This document shows, one piece after another, positions 47,589 through 56,632 of a stretch of 64,000 bases of DNA (position 1 is the first letter of the stretch; each line of letters opens with the position of its first letter). The notes below the pieces were generated by a model. The model saw nothing but the letters and a program-made list of their open reading frames with translations. It did no database searches and was not told where the DNA came from. Source of the DNA: Actinospineispora acaciae DSM 45401 (lineage in GTDB: Bacteria; Actinomycetota; Actinomycetes; Mycobacteriales; Pseudonocardiaceae); contig NZ_JIAI01000001.1 of the NCBI RefSeq assembly GCF_000620785.1, positions 62,001 through 126,000 of the forward strand, in the 5' to 3' direction. The translations under genes and the position numbers were made by a program.

Positions 47589-48730
47589 GCCCCCGGGTCA
47601 GGACCGGGGTCATCGCGGCCGGGTGCGTGCTCGTGGTCGGGGTGGTCGCGGCGCTGTGGTGGGTGTTCCGGGCGCCGGAGGACACCAGGATCACCGCGTT
47701 CTTCGACAAGGCCGTGGGCCTCTACCAGGGCTCGGACGTGCGGGTGCTGGGCGTCAAGGTGGGTCGGGTGGACGGGGTCACGCCCGAGGGTCCGGTGGTG
47801 CGGGTGGACCTCACGGTGGAGCACGAGTTCCCGGTGCCGCCGAACGCGTCGGCGGTGGTGGTCGCGCCCAGCCTGGTCAGCGACAGGTACGTGCAGCTCA
47901 CTCCGGCGTACGTGGACGGCCCCGCGATGGCCTCCGGCGCGGTGATCCCGCGGGAGCGGACCGCGACGCCGGTGGAGATCGACGAGCTGCTGCGCGGAAT
48001 CGACAAGCTCAGCACGTCGCTGGGGCCGGACGGGGCGAACAAGACGGGCGCGCTGTCCGCCGCGCTGGACACCGCGGCGGCCAACCTGCGCGGCAACGGC
48101 CAGGACCTGAACACCACCATGACCAAGCTCGGCGAGCTGGCCCGCACGCTGTCCGACTCGCGCGGCGACCTGTTCTCCACGGTGGACAACCTGAACCAGT
48201 TCACCGCGATGCTGGCCCAGAGCGACGCCGAGGTCAGGGACTTCCAGAGCAAGATCGCCGACGTGACGGGGCACCTGGGCGGGGAGCGCGAGCAGATCGG
48301 CAGGACGCTCTCCTCGCTGGCCGACGCGCTGGAGGAGGTCGACTCGTTCCTGGGCGAGAACCGGGAGCTGGTGTCGTCCAACGTGCACAAGCTGGTGGGC
48401 ATCACCGACGCGCTGGTCAAGGAGAAGGAGGCGCTGGCCGAGGTGATCGACGTGGCCCCGCTGGGCACCTCGAACTACCTCAACGCCTACGACGCCGCGT
48501 CCGGGACCGTGCAGGTCCGGGGGGTGTTCACCGAGCTGGCGCTGTCACCGGTGGTGCTGCTGTGCACGATCCTGCAGCGCGAGACGCCCACCGGCCTGCC
48601 GCCCGACCTGGGCAACGCCTGCGTGTCCGTGGCCCAGCAGCTGGACAAGGTGGCGCCGCTGCCGTCTCCCGCCCAGGTGCTCGGCGACGTCCAGCAGGGC
48701 AAGGTACCGCTCCCGGGCGGCAACCGATGA
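47585..48730 (+). CDS. mce4D: Mce4D
   Basis: 381 residues from GTG 47585, overlapping the mce4C stop. Anchor GVIAAGCVLVVGVVAALWWV, MCE domain ITAFFDKAVGLYQGSDVRVLGVKVGRV, then a helical domain ending in the YLNAYDAASGTVQVRGVF region. Shorter than many MceD proteins, which often carry Pro-rich tails. Confidence 0.91.
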   Translation: MSPRVRTGVIAAGCVLVVGVVAALWWVFRAPEDTRITAFFDKAVGLYQGSDVRVLGVKVGRVDGVTPEGPVVRVDLTVEHEFPVPPNASAVVVAPSLVSDRYVQLTPAYVDGPAMASGAVIPRERTATPVEIDELLRGIDKLSTSLGPDGANKTGALSAALDTAAANLRGNGQDLNTTMTKLGELARTLSDSRGDLFSTVDNLNQFTAMLAQSDAEVRDFQSKIADVTGHLGGEREQIGRTLSSLADALEEVDSFLGENRELVSSNVHKLVGITDALVKEKEALAEVIDVAPLGTSNYLNAYDAASGTVQVRGVFTELALSPVVLLCTILQRETPTGLPPDLGNACVSVAQQLDKVAPLPSPAQVLGDVQQGKVPLPGGNR

Positions 48731-49893
48731 CTAGATTGATCGTTCTACTGCTGGTGGTGGTGCTCGGCGTGTCCGGGTGCGGCGGGTCCGGGCTCTACGG
48801 CGCGCCGCTGCCCGGTGGCGCGGACATCGGCGGGCGCCCGATCCGGGTCACCGCCGAGTTCGCCGACGTGCTCGACCTGGTGCCGCAGTCCAGCGTCCGG
48901 CTGAACGACGTGCCGGTCGGACGGGTGGAGGGGATCACGCTGTCCCCGGACGGCTCGGTCGCGCTGGTCGACCTGGTGATCAACGGCGACGCCCGCATCC
49001 CCGGCAACGCCCGCGCCGAGCTGCGCACCGCCAGCCTGCTCGGGGAGAAGTTCGTCGCGCTCGGCGTCCCGCCCGGCGCCGCACCGGTGGGATCCCTCCG
49101 CGAGGGCGACCGCATCCCGCTGGCCGAGACCCGCCGCCACCCCGAGGTGGAGGAGGTGCTCGGCGCGCTGTCGCTGCTGCTCAACGGCGGCGGCCTGGCC
49201 CAGCTCCGGGACGTCATCCGCGAGGTGAACGCCGCGACCGGCGGCAACGAACCCCAGCTGCGCTCGCTGCTGGGCCGCCTCGCCGAGCTCACCGGCCGCC
49301 TCGACGCCCAGCGCGCCACCATCGTGCGCGCCATCGACGCCCTCGGCCGGCTGTCCACCTCGCTGGCCGGCCAGACCGACCACATCACCGTCGCCCTCGA
49401 CCAGCTCGGCCCCGGCCTGAAGGTCCTCGAAGAGCAGCGCACCGACCTGGTGTCGATGCTCAAGGCCCTCGACCGCCTCTCCGGGGTGGCGGTGAGCACG
49501 GTGAACCGCGGCCGCGACGACCTGCTCGCCGACCTGCGCGCGCTGCGCCCCACCCTGCGGGAGCTGGCCAAGGCCGGTGACGACATCCCGAACTCGCTGC
49601 AGATGCTGCTCAGCTACCCGTTCCCGGACTACGCGCTCAAGTCGCTCAAGGGCGACTACTTCAACACCGACGTGCGGCTGGACTTCGACCTGAACCAGAC
49701 ACTCGGCAACCTGCTCCGCTCGTCCCAGCCGATCGTCCCGATCCCGGGCAGCCCCGCGCAGCCGCTGCCCATTCCGAACCTGCCCGCGCCGCTGGGCCTG
49801 CAACCGCCGGCGGGATCGGACCCGTCCTCGGCAGGGACGCCCAGGAAAGGCCTGGAAGACCTGCTGTCGCCGCTCACCGGGGGCTCCCGGTGA
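48727..49893 (+). CDS. mce4E: Mce4E lipoprotein (LprN-like)
   Basis: 388 residues. Signal peptide with lipobox LGVSGC (lipidated C18), as expected for the E position of Mce operons. MCE domain RVTAEFADVLDLVPQSSVRLNDVPVGRV; C-terminal Pro-rich tail. ATGA overlap with mce4D. Confidence 0.93.
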   Translation: MTRLIVLLLVVVLGVSGCGGSGLYGAPLPGGADIGGRPIRVTAEFADVLDLVPQSSVRLNDVPVGRVEGITLSPDGSVALVDLVINGDARIPGNARAELRTASLLGEKFVALGVPPGAAPVGSLREGDRIPLAETRRHPEVEEVLGALSLLLNGGGLAQLRDVIREVNAATGGNEPQLRSLLGRLAELTGRLDAQRATIVRAIDALGRLSTSLAGQTDHITVALDQLGPGLKVLEEQRTDLVSMLKALDRLSGVAVSTVNRGRDDLLADLRALRPTLRELAKAGDDIPNSLQMLLSYPFPDYALKSLKGDYFNTDVRLDFDLNQTLGNLLRSSQPIVPIPGSPAQPLPIPNLPAPLGLQPPAGSDPSSAGTPRKGLEDLLSPLTGGSR

Positions 49894-50999
49894 TCACTCG
49901 CAAGGTCAAGATCCAGCTGATCGTCTTCATGGTCATCGCGGCGGTGGGCGTGATCTACACCGGCGCCCGGTACGCCGGGCTGGACCGGCTGGTCGGCGCC
50001 GGCGGCTACCGGGTGGACGTCCAGCTGGCCGACGCGTCGGGCATCACGCCGAACTCCGAGGTGACCTACCGGGGCGTGGCCGTCGGCCAGGTCACCGACG
50101 TGCGGCTGGCCAGGGGCGGCGTGGTCGCCGGCCTGCGCATCCAGGACGGCGCGCCGCCCATCCCGGCCGACGCCCGCGCGGTGGTCGCCAACCGCTCGGC
50201 GGTGGGGGAGCAGCACATCGACCTGCGCCCGGAACGAACCACCGCCCCCTATCTGGCCGACGGCTCGGTGATCCCCCGCGAACGCACCACGCTCCCGCCC
50301 CGGCCCGCGCAGGTGCTGACCAACCTGGACCGGCTGGCCGCCAGCGTGCCCACCGAGTCGCTGCGCACCACCGTCTCCGAGCTGGGCACCGCGTTCGCCG
50401 GCACCGGGCCGTCGCTGCGCGCGCTCGTCGAGGGCTCCGGGGCGCTCACCCAGACCGCCACCGAGCACCTGCCGCAGACCGTCGGCCTGCTGCGCAACTC
50501 CGGCACCGTGCTGCGCACCCAACAGCAACAGGGCGACGACATCCTGGAGTTCAGCCGGGGCCTCGAACAGCTCTCCGCCGGCCTCAAGGACGCCGATCCC
50601 GACCTGCGGCGGGTGATCAAGGCATCCCCCGAGGTGGCCGGCCAGGTGAGCTGGCTGCTGGACGACTCCGGCGACGCGCTGTCCGAGGTCGTCCGCAACG
50701 CGCTCACCCTGTCCCGGGTCACCGAGCACCGCACGTCCGCCCTGGAACAGCTCCTGGTCACCTTCCCGGTGGTCAACGCCATCGGCCCCACCCTGGCCCC
50801 CGACGGCCGAGGCCACCTGGGCCTGGTGCTCAACTTCTACGACCCGCCCACCTGCACCAAGGGCTACGAAGGCACCAAGCAACGCCGCGCCGACGACTTC
50901 ACTCCCATCAAGACCAACTACAAGGCCCGCTGCGCCGAACCGCGCGGCAGCCCCACCAGCGTCCGAGGCGCCCAAAACGCCCCCACCCCCGGCCGCTGA
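49890..50999 (+). CDS. mce4F: Mce4F
   Basis: 369 residues from GTG 49890. Anchor KIQLIVFMVIAAVGVIYTGA, MCE domain YRVDVQLADASGITPNSEVTYRGVAVGQV, helical domain, and C-terminal CTKGYEGTKQR segment typical of MceF. Last gene of the run; the Mce-associated genes (mas4A/B) that usually follow in mycobacteria are absent. Confidence 0.92.
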   Translation: MITRKVKIQLIVFMVIAAVGVIYTGARYAGLDRLVGAGGYRVDVQLADASGITPNSEVTYRGVAVGQVTDVRLARGGVVAGLRIQDGAPPIPADARAVVANRSAVGEQHIDLRPERTTAPYLADGSVIPRERTTLPPRPAQVLTNLDRLAASVPTESLRTTVSELGTAFAGTGPSLRALVEGSGALTQTATEHLPQTVGLLRNSGTVLRTQQQQGDDILEFSRGLEQLSAGLKDADPDLRRVIKASPEVAGQVSWLLDDSGDALSEVVRNALTLSRVTEHRTSALEQLLVTFPVVNAIGPTLAPDGRGHLGLVLNFYDPPTCTKGYEGTKQRRADDFTPIKTNYKARCAEPRGSPTSVRGAQNAPTPGR

Positions 51000-51015
51000 C
51001 GGCCGCTGATCGCTC

Positions 51016-51079
51016 GCACACCCACTCCGTACCCCGCACACGCACTGAAGCAGGTGTGTGACGCGCGGACTGGGTGTGC
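51016..51079. terminator. Imperfect inverted repeat after mce4F
   Basis: GCACACCCACTCCG (51016-51029) pairs with CGGACTGGGTGTGC (51066-51079) except at one position, and further CACAC/GTGTG pairing is possible inside the 36-base loop. It may end the mce4 transcript. The 160-bp gap shows nothing else. Confidence 0.45.
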
Positions 51080-51159
51080 TGGGTGTCGAATCGTGGTGGG
51101 GCCGGACGACGCAGGGGTGGAGCCGGGAACGGCCCGGCGGAGTGGACGGAGTGAGGACG

Positions 51160-51684
51160 ATGGGCGAGAGGGAAGCTGTCGAGGTGACCAACCTGGACCG
51201 CTACGGGTCGGCGGCGTTGCCGTGGAGTCGGGCGCGGGACGCGCTGGTGGCGGGCCTGCCGAAGATGACGACCACGACGTTCCTCGGGACGGTGCGGCCG
51301 GACGGGCGCCCGCACGCGGCGGGGATCGGCGCGCTGTGGCTGGACGGGGACGTGTACTTCACCAGCAGCCCGGCGGCGCGCAAGGCACGCAACCTGGCGG
51401 CGAACCCGGCGTGCACGCTGTCGGTGAAGCTGGCGGGGATCGACCTGGTGGTCGAGGGCGAGGCCGTGCGGGTGACCGATGCGGCCACGTTGGAGGCGGT
51501 GGCGGCGGCATACCGCGACGGTGGGTGGCCGGCGGAGGTGGACGGTGACGCGTTCACGGCTCCGTTCAGCGCGCCCAGCGCCGGGCCGCCGCCGTGGCAG
51601 CTGTACCGGTTCCGGTTCGACACGGCGTTCGCCGTGGCCACGGCCGAGCCGCACGGGGCGACGCGCTGGCGGTTCGAGGGCTGA
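51160..51684 (+). CDS. Split beta-barrel F420/FMN-binding protein
   Basis: 174 residues. TTTFLGTVRPDGRPHAAGIGALWLDGDVYFTSSPAARKARNLAANPACTLSV is the PNPOx-like barrel of F420-dependent biliverdin or deazaflavin proteins; the C-terminus ends FDTAFAVATAEPHGATRWRF. ATG 51160 follows GAGTGAGGA. Substrate unknown. Confidence 0.82.
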   Translation: MGEREAVEVTNLDRYGSAALPWSRARDALVAGLPKMTTTTFLGTVRPDGRPHAAGIGALWLDGDVYFTSSPAARKARNLAANPACTLSVKLAGIDLVVEGEAVRVTDAATLEAVAAAYRDGGWPAEVDGDAFTAPFSAPSAGPPPWQLYRFRFDTAFAVATAEPHGATRWRFEG

Positions 51685-51688
51685 GCGC

Positions 51689-52522
51689 TCAGCTCGGTTG
51701 CACGACGCGCTGGTACAGGTGGGGGCGGCGGTCGGCGTGGACGTCGTTGCGCTCGCCCAGGGATTTCGAGGTGGCGGTGGCGAGGTCGATCGTGGCGGTG
51801 ACGGTCGCGGGCGTGCTCAGGGTGAGCGGCGTCAGCGGGTAGCCGTGCGGCCCGATCACCACGCTGCCGCCCACCCAGTCACAGCCCCGTTCGACACCGG
51901 CCCGGTCGCACACCGCGAGGTACATGCCGTTCGTGTAGGCGGCGGCCTGGGCGTTGGTCACCTCGATCGGCCGTTCCCCGTCCGGCCGCGCCACCAGCGG
52001 CCAGTTCACCGGCACGCACATCAGCTCGGCCGAGGACAGCGCGACGGTCCGTGTCCACTCCGGGAACTCCAGGTCGTAGCAGATCAGCAGCCCGATCCGC
52101 CCGACCGCCGTGTCGGCCACGGGCGGTGGCTCGCCGCCGGGCGCGAACCACTCGGGCTCGCGGTCCCACAGGTGCGTCTTGCGGTAGCGCGCCAGCACCC
52201 CCGAGCCGTCGACCAGCACCGCCGAGTTGTGCAGCTCGCCCGCCCCGCCGTCCTCGGCGAACCCGCCGGCGATCAACACCCCGTGCTCGGCGGCCAGCGA
52301 CGACCATTCCCGCACGGTCGGCCCGTCCACCGGCTCGGCCAGCGCCCGCGCCTCGTCGAGCGTCTCGAACATGTACCCGGTGTTCGCCAGCTCCGGCAGC
52401 ACGACCACGCCGGCACCGGCGCCCGCTGCCGCCGCCACCGCCTCGGCCAGCAGTGCCCGGTTGCCCTTCACGTCGCCGAACACGGGTGTGACCTGGCAAC
52501 ACGCCACGGTGACCTCAGCCAT
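51689..52522 (-). CDS. Carbon-nitrogen hydrolase (nitrilase superfamily)
   Basis: 277 residues. The Glu-Lys-Cys triad is visible: E44 (VLPELANTGY), K115 (YRKTHLWD) and C148 (LICYDLEFPE). The family covers amidases, nitrilases and ureido hydrolases. It lies 32 bp downstream of the ornithine cyclodeaminase-family gene on the same strand, so the two may act on the same nitrogen compound. Substrate unknown. Confidence 0.87.
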   Translation of the reverse strand: MAEVTVACCQVTPVFGDVKGNRALLAEAVAAAAGAGAGVVVLPELANTGYMFETLDEARALAEPVDGPTVREWSSLAAEHGVLIAGGFAEDGGAGELHNSAVLVDGSGVLARYRKTHLWDREPEWFAPGGEPPPVADTAVGRIGLLICYDLEFPEWTRTVALSSAELMCVPVNWPLVARPDGERPIEVTNAQAAAYTNGMYLAVCDRAGVERGCDWVGGSVVIGPHGYPLTPLTLSTPATVTATIDLATATSKSLGERNDVHADRRPHLYQRVVQPS

Positions 52523-52554
52523 GGTCGCAGTAGAACATCACCCGCCGCGCGGCG

Positions 52555-53559
52555 CTACCAGTTGTAGGTCTGGCCGGTTTCTGCGGCCGTCGCGCGCCGG
52601 TAGGCGAGGTTGGCGGCGACCATGTCCTCCATCCCGATCCCCATGCCCTTGTAGACGGTGATCTCCGTGTCGTTCGTCCTGCCCCGGCGGGGGTCGACGA
52701 CCACCGCCCCGAGGGTCGTCCCGTGGGCGGGGTCGATGCCGGCCAGCTCGGCGCTGCCGACCTGCGGCGGTTCGAACGCATCGAGGGTCTCGACGAAGAG
52801 CTTGTGCTCGGCGGCCAGCGCGGTGGGCAGCTCGCCGCCGGGCGGGCGGACGCCGACGGACGAGACGTGGGTGCCCGGCCCGACCCAGGACGGGTCGATC
52901 ACGGGCGTCTCGGAGTAGGTGGCCAGGCAGACGATGTCGGACTCGCGGACGGCGGCCTCGGTGTCGGCGACGGCGCGGGCGAGCTCGAAGCGGTCGGCGA
53001 GGTCGCGGGCGTCCTCGTGGTACAGCGAGCACACGTTGATGCGGTCGAAGTCGCGGATCAGCGGCAGCAGCCGAAGGTGCTCGCGGCCCTGCACGCCGGC
53101 GCCGATGACGGTGGCGACCCGGGCGTCGGTGCGGCCGAGCAGCCGGGCCGACAGCACCGCGGCGCCCGAGGTCCGCACCCCGGTGATGTAGGTGCCGTCC
53201 ATGATGCAGGTCGCCGCCCCGGTCTCCGGGTCGAACAGCGTGATCACGGCAAGGTGGTTGGGCAGGCCGATGTCCAGGTTGCCGTCGAACACGTTGACGA
53301 TCTTCACGCACATCTGCTGGCCCGGCGCCCACGCCGGCATGCTCAGCGAGTATCCCTTGCCGGGCACGGTGATCTCGGGCCGTGGCGGTGACTGGACCTC
53401 GCCCAGCTCGAGCCGGCGGAACCCGTCCTCGAGCCCGTCCAGCAGCTCGGAAAGATCGAGGCATTCCTCGACCTCGGCCTCGCTGAGCGCCTTGACCGGC
53501 CGGGTGCCTTTCGTGATGTCGAACGCGGCCCTGCGGTTCTCGCCCTCGGTGACTGTCAC
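52555..53559 (-). CDS. Ornithine cyclodeaminase/mu-crystallin family dehydrogenase
   Basis: 334 residues from GTG 53559 with GAGG upstream. Family signs: PRPEITVPGKGYSLSMPAW, CVKIVNVF, ITGVRTSGAAVLSARLLGR, NAD motif VATVIGAGVQGREHLR, and DIVCLATYSETPVI. The family includes ornithine cyclodeaminase, alanine dehydrogenase and ketimine reductases. An in-frame ATG at 53610 would add 17 residues. Precedes the C-N hydrolase in a probable two-gene unit. Confidence 0.84.
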   Translation of the reverse strand: MTVTEGENRRAAFDITKGTRPVKALSEAEVEECLDLSELLDGLEDGFRRLELGEVQSPPRPEITVPGKGYSLSMPAWAPGQQMCVKIVNVFDGNLDIGLPNHLAVITLFDPETGAATCIMDGTYITGVRTSGAAVLSARLLGRTDARVATVIGAGVQGREHLRLLPLIRDFDRINVCSLYHEDARDLADRFELARAVADTEAAVRESDIVCLATYSETPVIDPSWVGPGTHVSSVGVRPPGGELPTALAAEHKLFVETLDAFEPPQVGSAELAGIDPAHGTTLGAVVVDPRRGRTNDTEITVYKGMGIGMEDMVAANLAYRRATAAETGQTYNW

Positions 53560-53642
53560 ACCCTCATCGTGTGGTTTCCGAAGTTCACCGTTCAAGAGGC
53601 ATCTCAGCATTTTGGACTAGAACTACTGGCACTCAGGAACAG

Positions 53643-53683
53643 CGAGAACGGCCCCGGGAGGCGATCTCCCGGGGCCGTTCTCG
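53643..53683 (-). terminator. Strong hairpin terminator of the MFS gene
   Basis: Perfect 18-bp arms (53643-53660 with 53666-53683) around GCGAT, 9 bp beyond the MFS stop. GC-rich, no T-tract. Confidence 0.8.
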
Positions 53684-53692
53684 GCGGTGCGC

Positions 53693-55258
53693 TCAGGCGG
53701 CCACCAGCTCGCGCTCCTCGGCCGGCTCCTCGTGCCCGGCGGGTGCGACGGAGCGCAGCCGGCGGGCGGTGAGCACGGCCAGGCCGACGAACAGCGCGGC
53801 GCCGAGCCCGGCGGTGACCGTCAGCCCGTTGCCGAACGCCTGCTGCGCGGCGGCGAGCAGGTCGGCGCCCAGGTGGCCGGGCAGCGTCGGCGCCACCTTC
53901 TGGGCGGCGGCCAGGCTCTCCCGCGCGGCGTCGGCGGCTTCGGCCGGCACCCCGGCCGGCATCCCGCCGGCCAGCTGCGCCCGGTACAGCGCCACCCCGA
54001 GGCTGCCGAGCACCGCGACGCCCATGGCGATGCCCAGCTCGCCGCCGGTCTCGGACAGGGCCGACGCGGCGCCCGCCTTCCGCTCCGGGGCGGCGCCGAG
54101 GACCATGCCGATGGTCAGCGCCATGGTCGGGCCGAGGCCGGCGTGGGTGAGCACCAGGCCCAGGACGGTCACCGAGACGCCGCCGGACTGGCCGGCCACC
54201 GCCAGCACGGCCAGCCCCGCCGCCGCCAGCACCAGGCCGCCGGCCATCACCTGGGCCGGCCCGAAGCGCCCGGCCAGCCGCGCGGCGGTCAGCGAACCGA
54301 TGGTCATCGCCACCGCCTGCGGCACCTCGACCAGGCCGGTGTGCAGCGGGCTCAGGCCGAGCACCTGCTGCAGGTACTGGGTGACCAGCAACACCGTCCC
54401 GCCCATCACCGCCCCGGCCACCAGGCCGATGGCCAGCGCGGCGGTGAACTCGCGGCGGCGGAACAGCGCCAGGTCGAGCAGCGGGTCGGCCAGCCGGTTC
54501 TGCCGGCGGACGAACGCCACCCCGAACCCAGCCCCGACGACCACCGCCAGCACCGGCACCGCCGCCACGCCGTCGCGGGCCAGCTCCTTGATGCCGTACA
54601 CCACCGGCAGCACGGTGGCCAGCGACAGCGCCACGCTGGCCAGGTCGATCCGGCCGCTGTGACCGTCGCTCCGGTGCTCGGGCAGCAGCACCGGCCCGAC
54701 CGCGAGCAGCAGCACCATCACCGGCACGCCGAGCAGGAACGCCGAGCCCCACCAGAAGTGCTCCAGCAGCGCGCCACCGACCACCGGGCCGATCGCGGTG
54801 CCGGCCATGAAGCAGCTCATCCACACCGCGACGGCCAGCCCGCGCTGGGTGGCGTCCCGGAACATGGTGCTGATCAGCGCCAGCGTGGACGGCATCAGGG
54901 TGGCCGCGGCCAGCCCCAGCAGCGCGCGGGCCAGTATCAACGTCACCGGCCCGGTGGCGAACGCGGCCACCACCGAGGCCACCCCGAACGCCGCCGCGCC
55001 GACCAGCAGCAGCCGCCGCCGGCCGATCCGGTCGCCGAGGCTGCCCATGGTGACCAGGAAGCCGGCGATCATGAAGCCGTAGCTGTCCAGGATCCACAGC
55101 TGCTGGGTCCCGTTCGCGCCCAGGTCGGCGCTCAGCGTCGGCAGCGCCAGGTAGAGCACGCTGATGTCCAGCGACTGCAGCAGGGTGGGTAGGGCCAGTA
55201 CCGCCAGCCCGAGCCACTCCCGCCGGCCGGCTCGTGGGTTCGTCTGTGTCGTCTTCAC
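53693..55258 (-). CDS. MFS drug exporter, DHA2 (14-helix) family
   Basis: 521 residues, about 14 membrane helices. Motif C-like segment GTAIGPVVGGALLEHFWWG and motif A GSLGDRIGRRRLLLVG are present, with LPTLLQSLDISVLYLALP at the first helix, as in EmrB/QacA-type exporters. ATG 55258. Export substrate unknown; no regulator adjacent. Confidence 0.88.
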   Translation of the reverse strand: MKTTQTNPRAGRREWLGLAVLALPTLLQSLDISVLYLALPTLSADLGANGTQQLWILDSYGFMIAGFLVTMGSLGDRIGRRRLLLVGAAAFGVASVVAAFATGPVTLILARALLGLAAATLMPSTLALISTMFRDATQRGLAVAVWMSCFMAGTAIGPVVGGALLEHFWWGSAFLLGVPVMVLLLAVGPVLLPEHRSDGHSGRIDLASVALSLATVLPVVYGIKELARDGVAAVPVLAVVVGAGFGVAFVRRQNRLADPLLDLALFRRREFTAALAIGLVAGAVMGGTVLLVTQYLQQVLGLSPLHTGLVEVPQAVAMTIGSLTAARLAGRFGPAQVMAGGLVLAAAGLAVLAVAGQSGGVSVTVLGLVLTHAGLGPTMALTIGMVLGAAPERKAGAASALSETGGELGIAMGVAVLGSLGVALYRAQLAGGMPAGVPAEAADAARESLAAAQKVAPTLPGHLGADLLAAAQQAFGNGLTVTAGLGAALFVGLAVLTARRLRSVAPAGHEEPAEERELVAA

Positions 55259-55399
55259 CGTCTTGGTCCCCTCGTGGGTGGCGCCCGGGTGGCTGCCTTC
55301 ACCCCTGCGTCGAACCCGAATCGGGGTATTCGACGCCGCGAACCGTGTCGCCGGTCACACGAACGGGGCTTACCCTCTGTGCATGGGTGGGAACAGCGC

Positions 55400-56632
55400 A
55401 TGACGGCTGGTACGGAGACGATCACGCTGGCCGACGCCGAGCGGCTCGACCGGGAGGACCCGCTGGCCGGCTTCCGGGACCGGTTCCTCCCGATCGAGGA
55501 CCCGGGCGTCGTCGCCTACCTGGACGGCAACTCGCTGGGACGGCCGCCGGCGGCGACCCTGGACCGGCTGCGCGAGCTGGTCACCCGGGAGTGGGGCACC
55601 GGGATGATCCGGTCCTGGGATCGGGGCTGGCTGGAGCTGCCGGAACGGCTGGGCGACCGGCTCGGCGCGGTCTGCCTCGGCGCCGGGCCCGGCCAGGTGA
55701 TCGTCGCGGACTCGACGACCGTGTGCCTGTACAAGGCGCTGCGGGCGGCGGTGGCGCTGCGGCCGGGGCGCACCGAGCTGGTCACCGACACCGACAACTT
55801 CCCGACCGACAGGTACGTCGTGGCCGCCATCGCGCGGGAGCTGGGGCTGACCGTCCGATGGATCGAGTCCGACCCGCGCGCCGGCGTCACCGCCGAGCAG
55901 CTCGCCGAGGTGGTGGGGGAGGACACGGCGGTGGTCACGCTGTCGCACGTGTCGTACCGGTCGGCCTACATCGCGGACATGGCCGGCATCAACGAGCTGG
56001 TGCACGCGGCCGGCGCGCTCGCGGTCTGGGACCTGTGCCACAGCGTCGGCGCCATGCCGGTCCTGCTGGACGCCGCCGGCACCGACTTCGCGGTCGGGTG
56101 CACGTACAAGTTCCTCAACGCCGGCCCAGGGGCGCCCGCGTTCTTCTACGCTCGCGCGGAACACCACGACCGGTTCGACCAGCCCATCGCCGGCTGGATA
56201 GGCGCCAGGGACATCTTCGCGATGGCGCCTCGGTTCGAACCGGCGGACGGTATCCGCCGGGTGCTGTCGGGTACCCCACCGGTGTTGGGCCTGGTGGGCG
56301 TGGAGCAGGGGGTGGAGATGCTGGCCGAGGCGGGAATCGAACGGGTGCGGGCCAAGTCCACGGCGCTGACCCGGATGGCCATCGAGCTGAGCGAGCGCTG
56401 GCTGGCGCCGCTGGGCTTCACGGTGGCCTCGCCGAGGGCCGACGAGGTGCGCGGCGGGCACGTCACCGTCACGCACCCGAAGGCCGAGTCGCTCGCTCGC
56501 GCGTGGATCGACAACGGCGTGATCATCGACTTCCGCACCCCGGACGGCATCCGGATCGGGCTGTCCCCGCTGTCCACCGGGTTCGCCGAGCTGTGGCGGG
56601 CGATGGACCGGGCACGGGGGGTGGCGGCATGA
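55400..56632 (+). CDS. kynU: Kynureninase
   Basis: PLP enzyme that cleaves kynurenine to anthranilate and alanine. 410 residues. LDGNSLGRPP, DTDNFPTDRYV, WDLCHSVGAMPV and the PLP lysine in GCTYKFLNAGPG (about K237) are diagnostic, plus FDFRTPDGIRIGLSP-like IIDFRTPDGIRIGLSPLS at the C-terminus. ATG 55400 overlaps the stop of a six-codon frame at 55383-55403. Coupled to a permease. No dioxygenase or formamidase of the pathway is nearby. Confidence 0.93.
   Translation: MTAGTETITLADAERLDREDPLAGFRDRFLPIEDPGVVAYLDGNSLGRPPAATLDRLRELVTREWGTGMIRSWDRGWLELPERLGDRLGAVCLGAGPGQVIVADSTTVCLYKALRAAVALRPGRTELVTDTDNFPTDRYVVAAIARELGLTVRWIESDPRAGVTAEQLAEVVGEDTAVVTLSHVSYRSAYIADMAGINELVHAAGALAVWDLCHSVGAMPVLLDAAGTDFAVGCTYKFLNAGPGAPAFFYARAEHHDRFDQPIAGWIGARDIFAMAPRFEPADGIRRVLSGTPPVLGLVGVEQGVEMLAEAGIERVRAKSTALTRMAIELSERWLAPLGFTVASPRADEVRGGHVTVTHPKAESLARAWIDNGVIIDFRTPDGIRIGLSPLSTGFAELWRAMDRARGVAA

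Noticed and set aside
53559..53692. KstR site near TAGAACTACTGG upstream of the cyclodeaminase-family gene
   Set aside because: It has AAC but no GTT at the required spacing.
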